Shown in pieces: positions 8,160-17,658 of a DNA stretch of 61,699 bases (within the stretch, counting starts at the first letter, position 1; each line of letters begins with the position of its first letter). The position numbers and the translations under genes are program-made. Where the stretch lies: positions 1 to 61,699 of the forward strand of contig CADBUZ010000013.1 in assembly GCA_902797985.1 (NCBI GenBank), in the 5' to 3' direction. This DNA is from an uncultured bacterium. Its GTDB lineage: Bacteria > Cyanobacteriota > Vampirovibrionia > Gastranaerophilales > Gastranaerophilaceae. The notes under the pieces were generated by a model. The model had not been told where the DNA came from and searched no databases. It was given only the letters and a program-made list of their open reading frames with translations.

Positions 8160-9970
8160 AAAAAATAATATTAGGGTTAATGTGTTTTTTAATAGGAATA
8201 AATACTGTTGCAGTAGCAGAAGATGTTTATTCTGAGTATTTCCCATCAAAAGATGTTGTTTTATATTCAAAAGCAACTCGATCTATTAGCGCAATTGATC
8301 CAAACAGCACAGACAACAAAAAAACAAGTTTATTCCCCGGTTTCAGAGGTTCAAATCAACTTGTTATATACACAAATTGTTTTGGAAAGAGAACAGGCAC
8401 GAATGAGTTTGGGGCAGAAGCTATTGTTAAGGACAACATAGTTGTAGCTCTAAGCGGTGCAGATTCACTTATTCCTGAAGGTGGTGTCGTAATAAGCGGA
8501 CATGGTAGTGCTAAAACTTGGATAAATAAAAACTTGATTGTCGGCTCAAGAATTTATATTAACAAAGATAATAATACTATAACAGCATATACTACATCAG
8601 ACAGTTATATATACGGAGCAAAAGAATGTCTGAAAGAAGTACAAGATGTAATGGATTATTATATAAAAGAAGATAAAAACTATAATAAAAAGAAGATTGA
8701 GGACTGTATAAAATCTTCTAAAAACTGTATAAAAAAAGCAGAATCTCATCCTTCTCAAGTAAAAGAATATTCCCAACTTGCGATAGAATACGCAAACAAA
8801 GCACTCTCAATGGCAATCCCTTATAAAGATTCTGAATTAAGAGGAGTTTGGATAAGACCAACCTGCAAAACAAAAGAAGATGTTGTCTATGTAGTAAGCA
8901 AACTTGCAGATGCAGGGATAAATAACATCTTTTTAGAAACATATTATCACGGGATGACTATTTTCCCTAGTAAAACTATGGTTAAATACGGTTTTACGGA
9001 ACAAAATCCGACATTTGATAATTTAGATGTACTTAAAACATTTATTGAAGAAGCTCATAAAAGAAACATAAAAATAAATGTGTGGTTTGAAACATTTTAT
9101 GTAGGGAACAAACGTCCTGAATCAAACAAAACAAGCATACTTGCAGTATGTCCAAGTTGGTCAAATTTAACAAAAAAGAACTATGAATCAGAAAAACCTG
9201 TCCAATGTTCAACCGAACACAACGGATACTTTTTAGACCCTGCAAACCCTGAAGTTCAAACATTTTTACTTCAACTAGTATGTGAAATAATCTATAACTA
9301 TCAACCTGACGGAATAAACATGGATTATATAAGATATCCTCAAAGTTCTATTCCAAAAGGAATTGGTAGTGACTCGAATGCTTGGGGATACACACTTTAT
9401 GCAAGAAACGAATTTAAATCTATCTATGGCATAGATCCTGTGTCACTGACCCCTTGTGATAACTGCTGGCAAGCTTGGAAAGACTACAGAAGAGATAAAG
9501 TAACTTGCTTTGTAAGACGAATATCTAAAATATGCCGTTCTAATAAAATAAATTTAACTGCAGTTATTTTCCCAAATAAATATTCTGCACTTGAAAATAA
9601 ACATCAAGACTGGGAAATTTGGACTTGTAACGATTATATCGATGGTTTTACCCCACTGTTCTTAACCTGCGATCCATACACCGCATCTGACATGATGAAA
9701 GGAGTTTTAAGATACAAAAACCATAAAACAAAACTATATGCAGGTTTATTTGTTACATTCATGAATGGTTCTGAATCTGATTTAATAAGACAAATACATG
9801 AAGCACGCAAACTAAAAATAGACGGCTTCAGCATATTTGACTATGCACACTTTAAAGAAAATTATATAACAACACTAAAAGAAAGTATTTGCACAAAACC
9901 TCCTCAAACAAATAAAAAGAAAAAACGGATAAAAAAGAAACGTTCAAAAAACATGACTACAAAAAAATAA
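8156..9970 (+). CDS. Exported glycosyl hydrolase-like (GHL10/FenI-type) protein with N-terminal NAGPA-like domain
   Basis: A 604-aa exported protein. A signal peptide (residues 1-21, ending VAVAEDV) is followed by a domain with FPGFRGSNQLVIYTNCFGKRTGTN and IPEGGVVISGHG, the pattern of phosphodiester-glycosidase (NAGPA-type) domains. From about residue 227 (ELRGVWIRP) comes a TIM-barrel GHL10 domain with INVWFETFYVG and INMDYIRYP. GHL10 proteins are thought to act on envelope or exopolysaccharide glycans; the exact substrate is not visible. The C-terminus is very Lys-rich (KKKKRIKKKRSKN). A TPR gene overlaps its start by 4 bases and a PepT-like gene follows 19 bases later, suggesting one operon. 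Confidence 0.85.
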   Translation: MKKIILGLMCFLIGINTVAVAEDVYSEYFPSKDVVLYSKATRSISAIDPNSTDNKKTSLFPGFRGSNQLVIYTNCFGKRTGTNEFGAEAIVKDNIVVALSGADSLIPEGGVVISGHGSAKTWINKNLIVGSRIYINKDNNTITAYTTSDSYIYGAKECLKEVQDVMDYYIKEDKNYNKKKIEDCIKSSKNCIKKAESHPSQVKEYSQLAIEYANKALSMAIPYKDSELRGVWIRPTCKTKEDVVYVVSKLADAGINNIFLETYYHGMTIFPSKTMVKYGFTEQNPTFDNLDVLKTFIEEAHKRNIKINVWFETFYVGNKRPESNKTSILAVCPSWSNLTKKNYESEKPVQCSTEHNGYFLDPANPEVQTFLLQLVCEIIYNYQPDGINMDYIRYPQSSIPKGIGSDSNAWGYTLYARNEFKSIYGIDPVSLTPCDNCWQAWKDYRRDKVTCFVRRISKICRSNKINLTAVIFPNKYSALENKHQDWEIWTCNDYIDGFTPLFLTCDPYTASDMMKGVLRYKNHKTKLYAGLFVTFMNGSESDLIRQIHEARKLKIDGFSIFDYAHFKENYITTLKESICTKPPQTNKKKKRIKKKRSKNMTTKK

Positions 9971-9989
9971 TAAAAAGGAGTAAAAAAAT

Positions 9990-11225
9990 ATGAGTATAGA
10001 AACATTAAGAAAAGAAAACGAATTATTAGATATATTCTGCTCTCTTGCAGAAATTCCTTCTCCTTCTCTTAAAGAAGAAAAAGTTATCGAATGGATTGAA
10101 CATTTCTGCAAAGAAAATAATATTTATTGCAAATTAGATAATTACAAAAATGTCTATATATATGTTCCGGCAACTGATGAAACAAAACAACCTATAATGT
10201 TTTCGTCACATATGGATGTTGTAGGGGACGGTTCCCCAGTAAAATTATTATTAGACGGAAATTTTATAAAAGCAGACGGCAGAACACTCGGCGCTGATGA
10301 TAAAGTTGGAGTAGCATCTGCGCTTCTACTTGCAAAAGAGATTTCAAATGATAGCTCAATAAAACACGGCGGGTTAGAAATAACCTTTACCCGAGATGAA
10401 GAAACGAATATGAGCGGAATTGAACACGTTGAATTTAACAAAATAAAATCAAAATATATTTTAGTTTGCGACGCAGACAAACTTGCACAAGTACAAATTT
10501 CAGGGGCAAGCTATACTAATGCAAAGATACATGTAAAAGCTCTTATCGGAGGACACTCCGGAATTGATATTGGTGATAAAACAAGACTAAACGCAGCTAA
10601 ACTTATATCTGAGTTATTGAACGATTTCCCACAAGGGGTATATTACGAAGATAACACAGGAGTTATAACATCTTGCAATTTAGGAGCAATTGTTGCCGGA
10701 GGAATACAAAATGCTGTAAAAGCTCTTATTGACGAAGGGGTAAATTCTTCTGACTACATTAAAACTATTATAGAAAAATCTTCGACTAATATAATAAATA
10801 CCGATGCAAGAGCTTCTTACTCAATAAGAAGTGCCAGCATTGAAAAAGAAGAAGAACTTAAAAACATTATGAGTAAATGCGTAGAAAGCTTCAACAAAAA
10901 ATATGAAGGATTAGCAATGGCAGAAATCACATTTGAAGTACACCTTCCTCCTTTTGAAAAAGCTGATGATGATTCAATACCTGACCTTCATACAAAAGTT
11001 TGCAAAAAACTTGGTATTCAAAACGAGGTATCTTCTTTCCACGCAGGGGCAGAAACTCATATATATGCTCATCAAAAGAACGAAAAAGGCGAAACTTTTA
11101 TGCCATTCCTTTTAGGTTTAGCTGATGTCTATAATATGCATTCTGCAAACGAAAAAGTAGATTATAAAACATTATTACAAGGCTACCGCATTATTAAAGA
11201 ACTTTTCATTGAATTTAATTCATAA
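9990..11225 (+). CDS. M20-family metallopeptidase, peptidase T-like
   Basis: Cytosolic dizinc aminopeptidase of the M20B/PepT type, which trims tripeptides. The metal ligands are visible in order: His in SSHMDVVGDG (near residue 75), the bridging Asp in GADDKVGVAS (about 108), the catalytic Glu pair in TRDEETNMSG (about 143), Asp in VCDADK, and the last His in YNMHSANE near residue 383. The dimerisation domain (GGHSGIDIGDK onward) sits in the middle. 411 aa is the usual length. No signal peptide. The gene is the third of a tight plus-strand run and has AAAGGAG before the ATG. PepT itself is only one of several close subfamilies, so I give no symbol. Confidence 0.88.
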   Translation: MSIETLRKENELLDIFCSLAEIPSPSLKEEKVIEWIEHFCKENNIYCKLDNYKNVYIYVPATDETKQPIMFSSHMDVVGDGSPVKLLLDGNFIKADGRTLGADDKVGVASALLLAKEISNDSSIKHGGLEITFTRDEETNMSGIEHVEFNKIKSKYILVCDADKLAQVQISGASYTNAKIHVKALIGGHSGIDIGDKTRLNAAKLISELLNDFPQGVYYEDNTGVITSCNLGAIVAGGIQNAVKALIDEGVNSSDYIKTIIEKSSTNIINTDARASYSIRSASIEKEEELKNIMSKCVESFNKKYEGLAMAEITFEVHLPPFEKADDDSIPDLHTKVCKKLGIQNEVSSFHAGAETHIYAHQKNEKGETFMPFLLGLADVYNMHSANEKVDYKTLLQGYRIIKELFIEFNS

Positions 11226-11236
11226 AGGCAACTATT

Positions 11237-13054
11237 ATGAATAAGAAAAGAAGTATCTTATTAGTAACAATATTATTTATAATCTTTTCGCTCACATTTA
11301 TACTTAACAGCTCAAGTTATGACGTAATAAATGTTATTTCTCCGTTTGAAGTGGTAATAGATAAAAACAAAAATGGAGAAGTTGACGATGGGGAAACAAT
11401 AAAACTCCTTCAAGGATACCAAATTCTAACAAAAGACAAAAATTCTAACAAACTAGCTTCTGAATTAAATTTAGATGATTATACAAAATATTCATTTGCA
11501 TATTTAACAGAAAAATATGCAAATGATGTTCTTTTAGATAAAAAAGTAACAATAAAAAAAATAAACGGCAACAATGAAATTTTTATATCCGGTGAAAAAT
11601 ATTGTGATATTCTAGCTAAATCAGGTTACCTTTTTAAGGACGGAAACCCTACAAATATAGAAGCTTATAAAAAACGATTACACCAAATAAAAAACGCAGA
11701 TTATCGTTTATATAACGCAAAAAGTAATAAATATCACCTTTTAACCTGTGAATATGGGAGAAAATCACATATATATGTTTTATTAGCAAAGAATCAACTT
11801 CCAAAAGGGGCAAGTCCGTGTAAATTTTGTCTTGGAAATTTATCAAAAATAAAAGAAATAAAGAACTCAAATCATAAAACAAATATAAAACCTCCTCAAT
11901 CAATATACTCATCAGGAGCAATAAAAATATTTTTAACAGACCATACCCGAAATCTTGTCCCAAACAGATTAGGAAATACTGCTATTTGCAACGAACTTGT
12001 AAAACAAATAAATAATGCCAAGTCAACGATAGACATCGCTATATATGGTTATGACAGAGTTCCTAAAATAGAAAATGCTATAAAAAAAGCTATAAATAGA
12101 GGAGTAAAGGTAAGACTGGTCTGTGATATAGATTCAAAGGGTTCAAATATCTATGAGCACACAAATGAGTTTTCAAAACTGATTAAAAACACCTCCTGCG
12201 ACAAAGCTCCAAATAAAATACAAAAACCTATTCAATACACAAATGCAATAATGCACAACAAATTTTACATATTTGACAACTCTATCGTTATTACAGGCTC
12301 AGCGAATTTAAGCTATACAGACATGTCCGCATTCAATAGCAATAGTGTAATTCTTATTAACTCCAAAAAGATTGCACAAATTTATACAGAAGAATTTAAT
12401 CAAATGTACGAAGGGAAATTTCACTTTCTAAAGCACAAAATCCTAAACAAAACAAATATTCCTTTAGGACAAACACTTTTATCTATTTCATATTCTCCAA
12501 AAGACGAAACAATAAAAACATCAATAATACCGTTGATAAATAAGGCTCAGAAATATATCTACATGCCGGTATTTTTAATAACCGATAAAAATATAACAGA
12601 TGCATTAATAAAAGCAAAGTCCAGAGGGGTAGAGATAAAGATTATAGTTGATGCGACTAATGCTAAAAATAATTATTCAAAACATAAACTATTAAGACAA
12701 AGCGGTATCGCAGTAAAAACTGAAAATTATGCAGGGAAATTACATTCTAAATCAATAATAATAGACGATAAATATACTATTATCGGGTCAATGAATTTTT
12801 CAAAAAGCGGAGAACATAAAAATGATGAAAACACACTAATAATTGTGGACAGAGGCGTTGCGAAATTTTACAAGAGATTCTTTTTATACCAATGGAATAG
12901 AATAAGTAATTTCTGGCTAACACATGATGTAAGTGCAGAAAGCGTATATTCAATAGGCTCATGTTCTGATGGAATAGACAACGATTATGATGGAAAAACA
13001 GATTTACAAGATGACGGATGTAAAATCAAACTAAAAAAACGTATTCATCATTAA
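11237..13054 (+). CDS. Exported phospholipase D-like protein with SNase-like N-terminus and MopE-like C-terminal motif
   Basis: A 605-aa exported or membrane-anchored protein (hydrophobic segment 7-24). Residues 30-150 look like a degraded staphylococcal-nuclease-type fold (FEVVIDKNKNGEVDDGETIKL; YAFL and LAKSGYLF elements). Next comes a possible metal site, His167-x3-Cys171 with Cys195-x2-Cys198. Two complete phospholipase-D HKD motifs follow: H340-N-K342-x4-D347 with GSANLS, and H503-S-K505-x4-D510 with GSMNFS, so the active site should be whole. The C-terminus has CSDGIDNDYDGKTDLQDDGC, a calcium-loop motif of the MopE/EF-hand-like type. Substrate could be phospholipid or nucleic acid. It ends 4 bases inside the convergent gene. 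Confidence 0.85.
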   Translation: MNKKRSILLVTILFIIFSLTFILNSSSYDVINVISPFEVVIDKNKNGEVDDGETIKLLQGYQILTKDKNSNKLASELNLDDYTKYSFAYLTEKYANDVLLDKKVTIKKINGNNEIFISGEKYCDILAKSGYLFKDGNPTNIEAYKKRLHQIKNADYRLYNAKSNKYHLLTCEYGRKSHIYVLLAKNQLPKGASPCKFCLGNLSKIKEIKNSNHKTNIKPPQSIYSSGAIKIFLTDHTRNLVPNRLGNTAICNELVKQINNAKSTIDIAIYGYDRVPKIENAIKKAINRGVKVRLVCDIDSKGSNIYEHTNEFSKLIKNTSCDKAPNKIQKPIQYTNAIMHNKFYIFDNSIVITGSANLSYTDMSAFNSNSVILINSKKIAQIYTEEFNQMYEGKFHFLKHKILNKTNIPLGQTLLSISYSPKDETIKTSIIPLINKAQKYIYMPVFLITDKNITDALIKAKSRGVEIKIIVDATNAKNNYSKHKLLRQSGIAVKTENYAGKLHSKSIIIDDKYTIIGSMNFSKSGEHKNDENTLIIVDRGVAKFYKRFFLYQWNRISNFWLTHDVSAESVYSIGSCSDGIDNDYDGKTDLQDDGCKIKLKKRIHH

Positions 13055-14745
13055 CCAAACACTTTAAAAGTATTATCAATATTATTTTTCATTACACTTT
13101 TTAGTGCATCAACTTCTGTTTGTATGGCAGATCTTTCTGTTTCCATTTGTTTCAGAGCAGTATCATATTTTGCATCTTTATTATTTATAAACTCCATCTC
13201 TGCATCATACTCTTGAGAAGCTCTTTCAACCGCATTTTCATTTGTTACTTCTCTAATATTCACATGAAGTTCAGTAGCAGTTTTAGATAGCATTTCATTT
13301 TGAGTATCCCATACAGAAAGCATTACTTGAGTACTTTTTATCATACTTCCTACCCATTCTGTATTTTTTGCTCTTGTATCATTTACACCTATCCAGCCGC
13401 CTGCACTTTTTATAGAATTGAATACTTGTTCACACCATTTTTCAAGAGTAATATTGTCAGCTATATACTCATACTTAGGTACATATACTCCATTTTCACA
13501 ATGTTCGTTATATATAGCTGCTACTTCTTTAAAAGCTTGATAGTGTTCAATATCAGTTTTAGTTTTACCAACAGTAGCCAAATAATCTGATTCATAATGA
13601 GTCAAGTTTTTAACCCTACTAAACATGGACGACAATGCTTGCCCTAAATTATTAAACACAGAACCTCTTTCTGAACCATATTGAGATAGTAATGTTGTTA
13701 TTGAAGAATTATAAATATCATTTGTTACGTTTTTATTTGAAGTTGTTGTTGAGGCAAAATAAGGGAATGCTTTTGGAGTTGTTTTTATTGATTCTGTTCC
13801 TTTGTAATTAAGCGTTCCACCATTTAACATCATAGAATAATAATCATTTTCAGATATATCTGTATAATATTTCCAATCGATATATTTATCAGTCCCGACA
13901 GTTGAAGGAAGTTTAGCTGTCACATGTAAATCATAAACATGTTCTTTTAGCTGATATGGGTCACTGACCTCACCTGATTCTGTATAATCAGAAGGAAGCA
14001 TAGTATTCAAACTATTCATTAAATTAATAGAAGCTTGTATCAATTCTTTTTCTTTTGCAGAATATATATCGTTATTTGCTGTATAATATGATGCTCTCTT
14101 TAATTCTTCAATCACATTAACAAAATTGCTTGCTGTACAAGCAGAACCTGCCTGATTTGTAACAAAAACACGGTCATCTAAAAATATAGCAGAAGACGCA
14201 TAGTCCGCATAATTTTTAACTTCTAAGTCACTATAGTATGCACTATACCAAGCATTATAAACTTCTTCTTGTGTTTTTCCCGGAACACCTGCTAAAGCAT
14301 TTTGGTATCCTCGACTAACCATTGAGTCATAATTATTCTTAATTTCTTCATTTACATCATACGGAACATAATTAACACCAAATTTTTCAGCGAACTCTCT
14401 TGCATTAGCACACCCTTCGAATTTATCACCAACTGCTTGTGGAATATACAACTTTCCTGTTTCCAAATCCTGAACATAAAAAACAGTACCTGTTGTATTC
14501 TCGTTTGTATCGTACCTTAACAGATTATTAATGCTTGCATCTATCCAAGTTGGTTTTCCTTTTTCATCATATTGTTTAGTTTTTAAATGTGTTTCATCCA
14601 AAGCATTTAAATACTTCTGATAAGCTTTATCAGTGTCATTTGCAAGACGAAGTTTGTTTGCCTGTATACTTTGAGCTCTATGCTCTATTGTATGCTGGCG
14701 ATTCGTCAATGATAATAATCTTGCTTGTGATGATGCTAATCCCAC
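13051..14745 (-). CDS. Large lineage-specific protein (564 aa), MG-x-AR-x-L N-terminus
   Basis: No recognised family. The start is GTG with AGGA 9 bases upstream. The N-terminus MGLASSQARLLSLTNRQHTI... is an amphipathic helix rich in Gln/Arg. It matches the start of the 41731 protein in its pattern of Ala-Arg, Leu, Arg, Glu and Lys at the same spacing. The middle is Tyr/Asn/Ser-rich and mixed; the last 70 residues are coiled-coil (ERASQEYDAEMEFINNKDAKYD onward). No Sec signal or membrane helix. The N-terminal style recalls families in which a helical N-terminus is the export signal, but that is inference. Upstream lies an operator-like palindrome (14824-14837) with a -10-like box 43 bases downstream. 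Confidence 0.75.
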   Translation of the reverse strand: MGLASSQARLLSLTNRQHTIEHRAQSIQANKLRLANDTDKAYQKYLNALDETHLKTKQYDEKGKPTWIDASINNLLRYDTNENTTGTVFYVQDLETGKLYIPQAVGDKFEGCANAREFAEKFGVNYVPYDVNEEIKNNYDSMVSRGYQNALAGVPGKTQEEVYNAWYSAYYSDLEVKNYADYASSAIFLDDRVFVTNQAGSACTASNFVNVIEELKRASYYTANNDIYSAKEKELIQASINLMNSLNTMLPSDYTESGEVSDPYQLKEHVYDLHVTAKLPSTVGTDKYIDWKYYTDISENDYYSMMLNGGTLNYKGTESIKTTPKAFPYFASTTTSNKNVTNDIYNSSITTLLSQYGSERGSVFNNLGQALSSMFSRVKNLTHYESDYLATVGKTKTDIEHYQAFKEVAAIYNEHCENGVYVPKYEYIADNITLEKWCEQVFNSIKSAGGWIGVNDTRAKNTEWVGSMIKSTQVMLSVWDTQNEMLSKTATELHVNIREVTNENAVERASQEYDAEMEFINNKDAKYDTALKQMETERSAIQTEVDALKSVMKNNIDNTFKVFG

Positions 14746-14774
14746 TTTTCCAAATCCTAATAAGTACGTACTTT

Positions 14775-14837
14775 ATTGTTAACGGCACGATAACACCTTT
14801 TCTTTAGGGATAAACCGGTATTTGTTACAATTTGTAA
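14775..14837 (-). promoter_or_regulatory. Candidate operator and promoter of the 14745 gene
   Basis: On the minus strand TTACAAATTGTAAC (14837-14824), two near-symmetric half-sites, is followed 43 bases later by AACAAT (14780-14775), a plausible weak -10 box. The palindrome-to-(-10) distance equals that of the strong promoters at 29289 and 41478, but the middle CAATT element is absent. Confidence 0.35.
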
Positions 14838-14839
14838 TA

Positions 14840-16615
14840 CTACTTATTACTAGGACATACAACCATTTCGCAATTATTACAATCAAATTTTAGTCTATAT
14901 TTTTCACCTCTATCATCAACAAGATATAATTGTTTTTTCGATTTACACATATCCAATGCATACTTTATACAATGTTTTGTCCGCATAAGCTCTATGTTAT
15001 CAACATCAGAGTTATATTCAAAAGCATATTCTTTTACCATTACTCCGCATTTATTGTAAAATTTTTCAGCTTCTTTATTATATACATTACCTCTATAATC
15101 AATACTCTCTTTAAAATACGGTACATACTTTAATGGTTTAGACACATCTCTCTTATAATTTTTTATACGCTCTTTCATCAAATCATTTAATAAATTTCTT
15201 CTATATTCATTCACCTTTGAAATAGGTATAAATGGGACTTCTGACAAAATATCTATTTTCTCAATTTCAAAATCACTATCTCCTGTTTTACTTAAAGACT
15301 GTTTAAAATTATTCTGCATTTTTTCCACATTATTTGCTTTCTCTTTTTCAAGAATAGAAACAGATGCAATATTACCATCTTCATCAATTGCCTTTAAAAA
15401 GCTATCTTTATACTCAAATTTTACACCTATTTTTCTGACACAATTAGAGTTTAATAGTTTTTTATCAAAGACAGTGTCTACATTTCTATAAACATCTTGT
15501 CCTATACAAATCCCGACAATTTGATTTGGGAAAACTTTATTTCCCTCTATCTTATTTATCAAACATCCGACTTGCCCTATCTTGTCAAAGCACAAACCAT
15601 CTTGAGGATTAAGCGTTATACCTTTGTTTAATTTCACAACAAAGTACTTTTTTGACACTTCAACAACTTTTCCAATCTTTTCTCCAATAAATTTTGGACT
15701 ATCAAAATTAAAACACTTTTCCCTTTGTTTTAGAAAATAAGAAGTATATCCACGATTAAATGTTTTATATACATCAGGAGTAAAATCGGAATACACTTTA
15801 CCTGAAGATTGTTTTTCAGAATACTCATCTAACAATTTTCTATAATATCCGACAACATTTTTTACATAATTTATATCTTTTAAACGACCTTCAATCTTAA
15901 AAGACTTCACCCCAATTTGAACTAATTCTTTTAAATATTTAGAAGAATTAAAATCTTTTAATGATAACAAATGTTTATCTTTAACAATGATATTACCCTT
16001 TTCATCAATAAGAGAATACTTCTTTCTGCAAGGTTGGGCGCATTCTCCTCTATTTGCAGAACGACCGCCAATATATTGACTCATATAACATTGACCGCTA
16101 TATGATACGCACAATGCCCCATGCATAAAAGTTTCAATCTCTATTTCAGGATTTTTATTTATTATGTTTTTTATTTGTTCTATGGATAATTCCCTAGCCA
16201 AAACTATTCGTGACAAGCCAATTTTATTAAAGAAATTGACTTTTTCTTCCAACCTATTATCGCATTGAGTACTTATATGTAAAGGAATTGGAGGAATACT
16301 TCCTTCAATTGCCCATTTTAAGATAGCCATATCTTGTACTATTAACGAATCTACCCCAATATCATATAAATTTTTTATAAGATCTTTTACGGTTTCTAAT
16401 TCAGTATCTTTTATTATAGTATTCACTGTAACCATTACTTTGACGTAAAATTTATGGGCATACTTAACCAAATCTTCAATATCCTCAAGGGAATTGCCGG
16501 CTCTCTGTCTTGCTCCAAAATCAGAAGCACCTATATAAACAGCATCAGCACCTGCATCAATTGCAGCTTTTGCTATCTCAACATTTTTTGCAGGTGCTAA
16601 TAATTCTGTTTTCAT
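14840..16615 (-). CDS. U32 family protein (RlhA/YdcP-like putative rRNA hydroxylation enzyme)
   Basis: Family U32, annotated as peptidases, but the studied members (RlhA, TrhP) hydroxylate cytidine or uridine in RNA using prephenate-derived chemistry and Fe-S proteins. The N-terminal barrel begins ELLAPAKNVEIAKAAIDAGADAVYIGA. The signature Cys cluster is present as HGALCVSYSGQCYMSQ, then SANRGECAQPCRKKY, near residues 165-200. A long second half (from about 300) fits the collagenase-like domain of the RlhA branch, and the C-terminus adds NNCEMVVCPSNK. 591 aa is between TrhP (about 450) and E. coli RlhA (about 650). The ribosome site AAAGGAG and a terminator separate it from secF, so it has its own regulation or relies on read-through. 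Confidence 0.88.
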   Translation of the reverse strand: MKTELLAPAKNVEIAKAAIDAGADAVYIGASDFGARQRAGNSLEDIEDLVKYAHKFYVKVMVTVNTIIKDTELETVKDLIKNLYDIGVDSLIVQDMAILKWAIEGSIPPIPLHISTQCDNRLEEKVNFFNKIGLSRIVLARELSIEQIKNIINKNPEIEIETFMHGALCVSYSGQCYMSQYIGGRSANRGECAQPCRKKYSLIDEKGNIIVKDKHLLSLKDFNSSKYLKELVQIGVKSFKIEGRLKDINYVKNVVGYYRKLLDEYSEKQSSGKVYSDFTPDVYKTFNRGYTSYFLKQREKCFNFDSPKFIGEKIGKVVEVSKKYFVVKLNKGITLNPQDGLCFDKIGQVGCLINKIEGNKVFPNQIVGICIGQDVYRNVDTVFDKKLLNSNCVRKIGVKFEYKDSFLKAIDEDGNIASVSILEKEKANNVEKMQNNFKQSLSKTGDSDFEIEKIDILSEVPFIPISKVNEYRRNLLNDLMKERIKNYKRDVSKPLKYVPYFKESIDYRGNVYNKEAEKFYNKCGVMVKEYAFEYNSDVDNIELMRTKHCIKYALDMCKSKKQLYLVDDRGEKYRLKFDCNNCEMVVCPSNK

Positions 16616-16626
16616 TTTACTCCTTT

Positions 16627-16650
16627 AAAAAACCTCCCTTTTCAGGGAGG
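16627..16650 (-). terminator. Terminator between secF and the U32 gene
   Basis: On the minus strand CCTCCC-TGAAAA-GGGAGG is followed by TTTTTT, 9 bases past the secF stop and just before the U32 ribosome site. Confidence 0.85.
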
Positions 16651-16658
16651 ATTTATAA

Positions 16659-17618
16659 TTATTTTTTTGCTCCTAATGAAGCATATTTCTTTTCGTTCCA
16701 GATATCAACAAGTACGGTACAGAAGAAAATACTTGAATAAGTACCAATTGCTATACCTAAAATCATTGCTAAAACGAAGTTTCTTGTTGTAACACCGCCA
16801 AAGAAATATAATGCTAATAATGTAATCAATGTTGTAACAGAAGTATTTATACTTCTTGCCAAAGTTTGATTTACTGAGAAATTAATAATTTCGCCAAACG
16901 ACATTTTCTTAGCATAATATCTTAAATTTTCACGGACACGGTCAAACACAACAATTGTATCGTGAACAGAGAAACCTATTACGGTAAGAACGGCTGTGAC
17001 AAATAACGCATCAACCTCAACCCCTGCAACTAAACCTAATATTGAAAAAGTTCCTAACACAAATATTACGTCGTGAACCAAACCTAAAATAGCTGCCAAT
17101 GCATAGTCAAATTGAAATCTAAAAGATAAATAACAAATGATACCTAACAATGCCAATGTTACAGCTATCAAAGAATTTGCGAACAATTCTTTACCCAATG
17201 TAGGACCAACAGACGAAATTTGGTCAACATTAGCATCCTTAAACTGAGATTTTACAGCAGCTGTTATTTTTGCATCGTCACCTGAACCGTTTTCAATAAA
17301 CTTAGTTCTTATTGAAATCAATGACTTAATTGCAGAATTTTCATTATTATTAACATTTATTATCTGTATTTCAGGATTTTCCACACCATTTTTTGCAAGT
17401 GCAGCTCTTAAAGTACCTAATTGATCAACATTAACATCTTCTTTCACACCATACTGCAAAATTGTACCACCAGTGTAGTCAATACTAACTTTCACAGGTG
17501 TATGAGTAGGAGAAACGACTGACGAATAAATCATTGCTCCTAAACAAGGTATAATTAACAGAGCAGATATACATAAGCATAAAACTCTATATTTTACTAT
17601 ATTTAATTCTAATTTCAT
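16659..17618 (-). CDS. secF: Protein-export membrane protein SecF
   Basis: Inner-membrane partner of SecD, an RND-type auxiliary unit that uses the proton motive force to help pull proteins out of the SecYEG channel. Six helices are expected: one at residues 12-34, a periplasmic P1-like domain (35-140), then GPTLGKELFANSLIAVTLALLG and the cluster GFSVHDTIVVFDRVRENLR near residue 220, the conserved RND core. 319 aa is normal. It begins 40 bases after secD with AAAAGGATG as ribosome site, forming dapA-secD-secF on the minus strand. No yajC is in the window. Confidence 0.96.
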   Translation of the reverse strand: MKLELNIVKYRVLCLCISALLIIPCLGAMIYSSVVSPTHTPVKVSIDYTGGTILQYGVKEDVNVDQLGTLRAALAKNGVENPEIQIINVNNNENSAIKSLISIRTKFIENGSGDDAKITAAVKSQFKDANVDQISSVGPTLGKELFANSLIAVTLALLGIICYLSFRFQFDYALAAILGLVHDVIFVLGTFSILGLVAGVEVDALFVTAVLTVIGFSVHDTIVVFDRVRENLRYYAKKMSFGEIINFSVNQTLARSINTSVTTLITLLALYFFGGVTTRNFVLAMILGIAIGTYSSIFFCTVLVDIWNEKKYASLGAKK

Positions 17619-17658
17619 TTTTTCATCCTTTTATCTTACATTTCATATTATTTAATTA

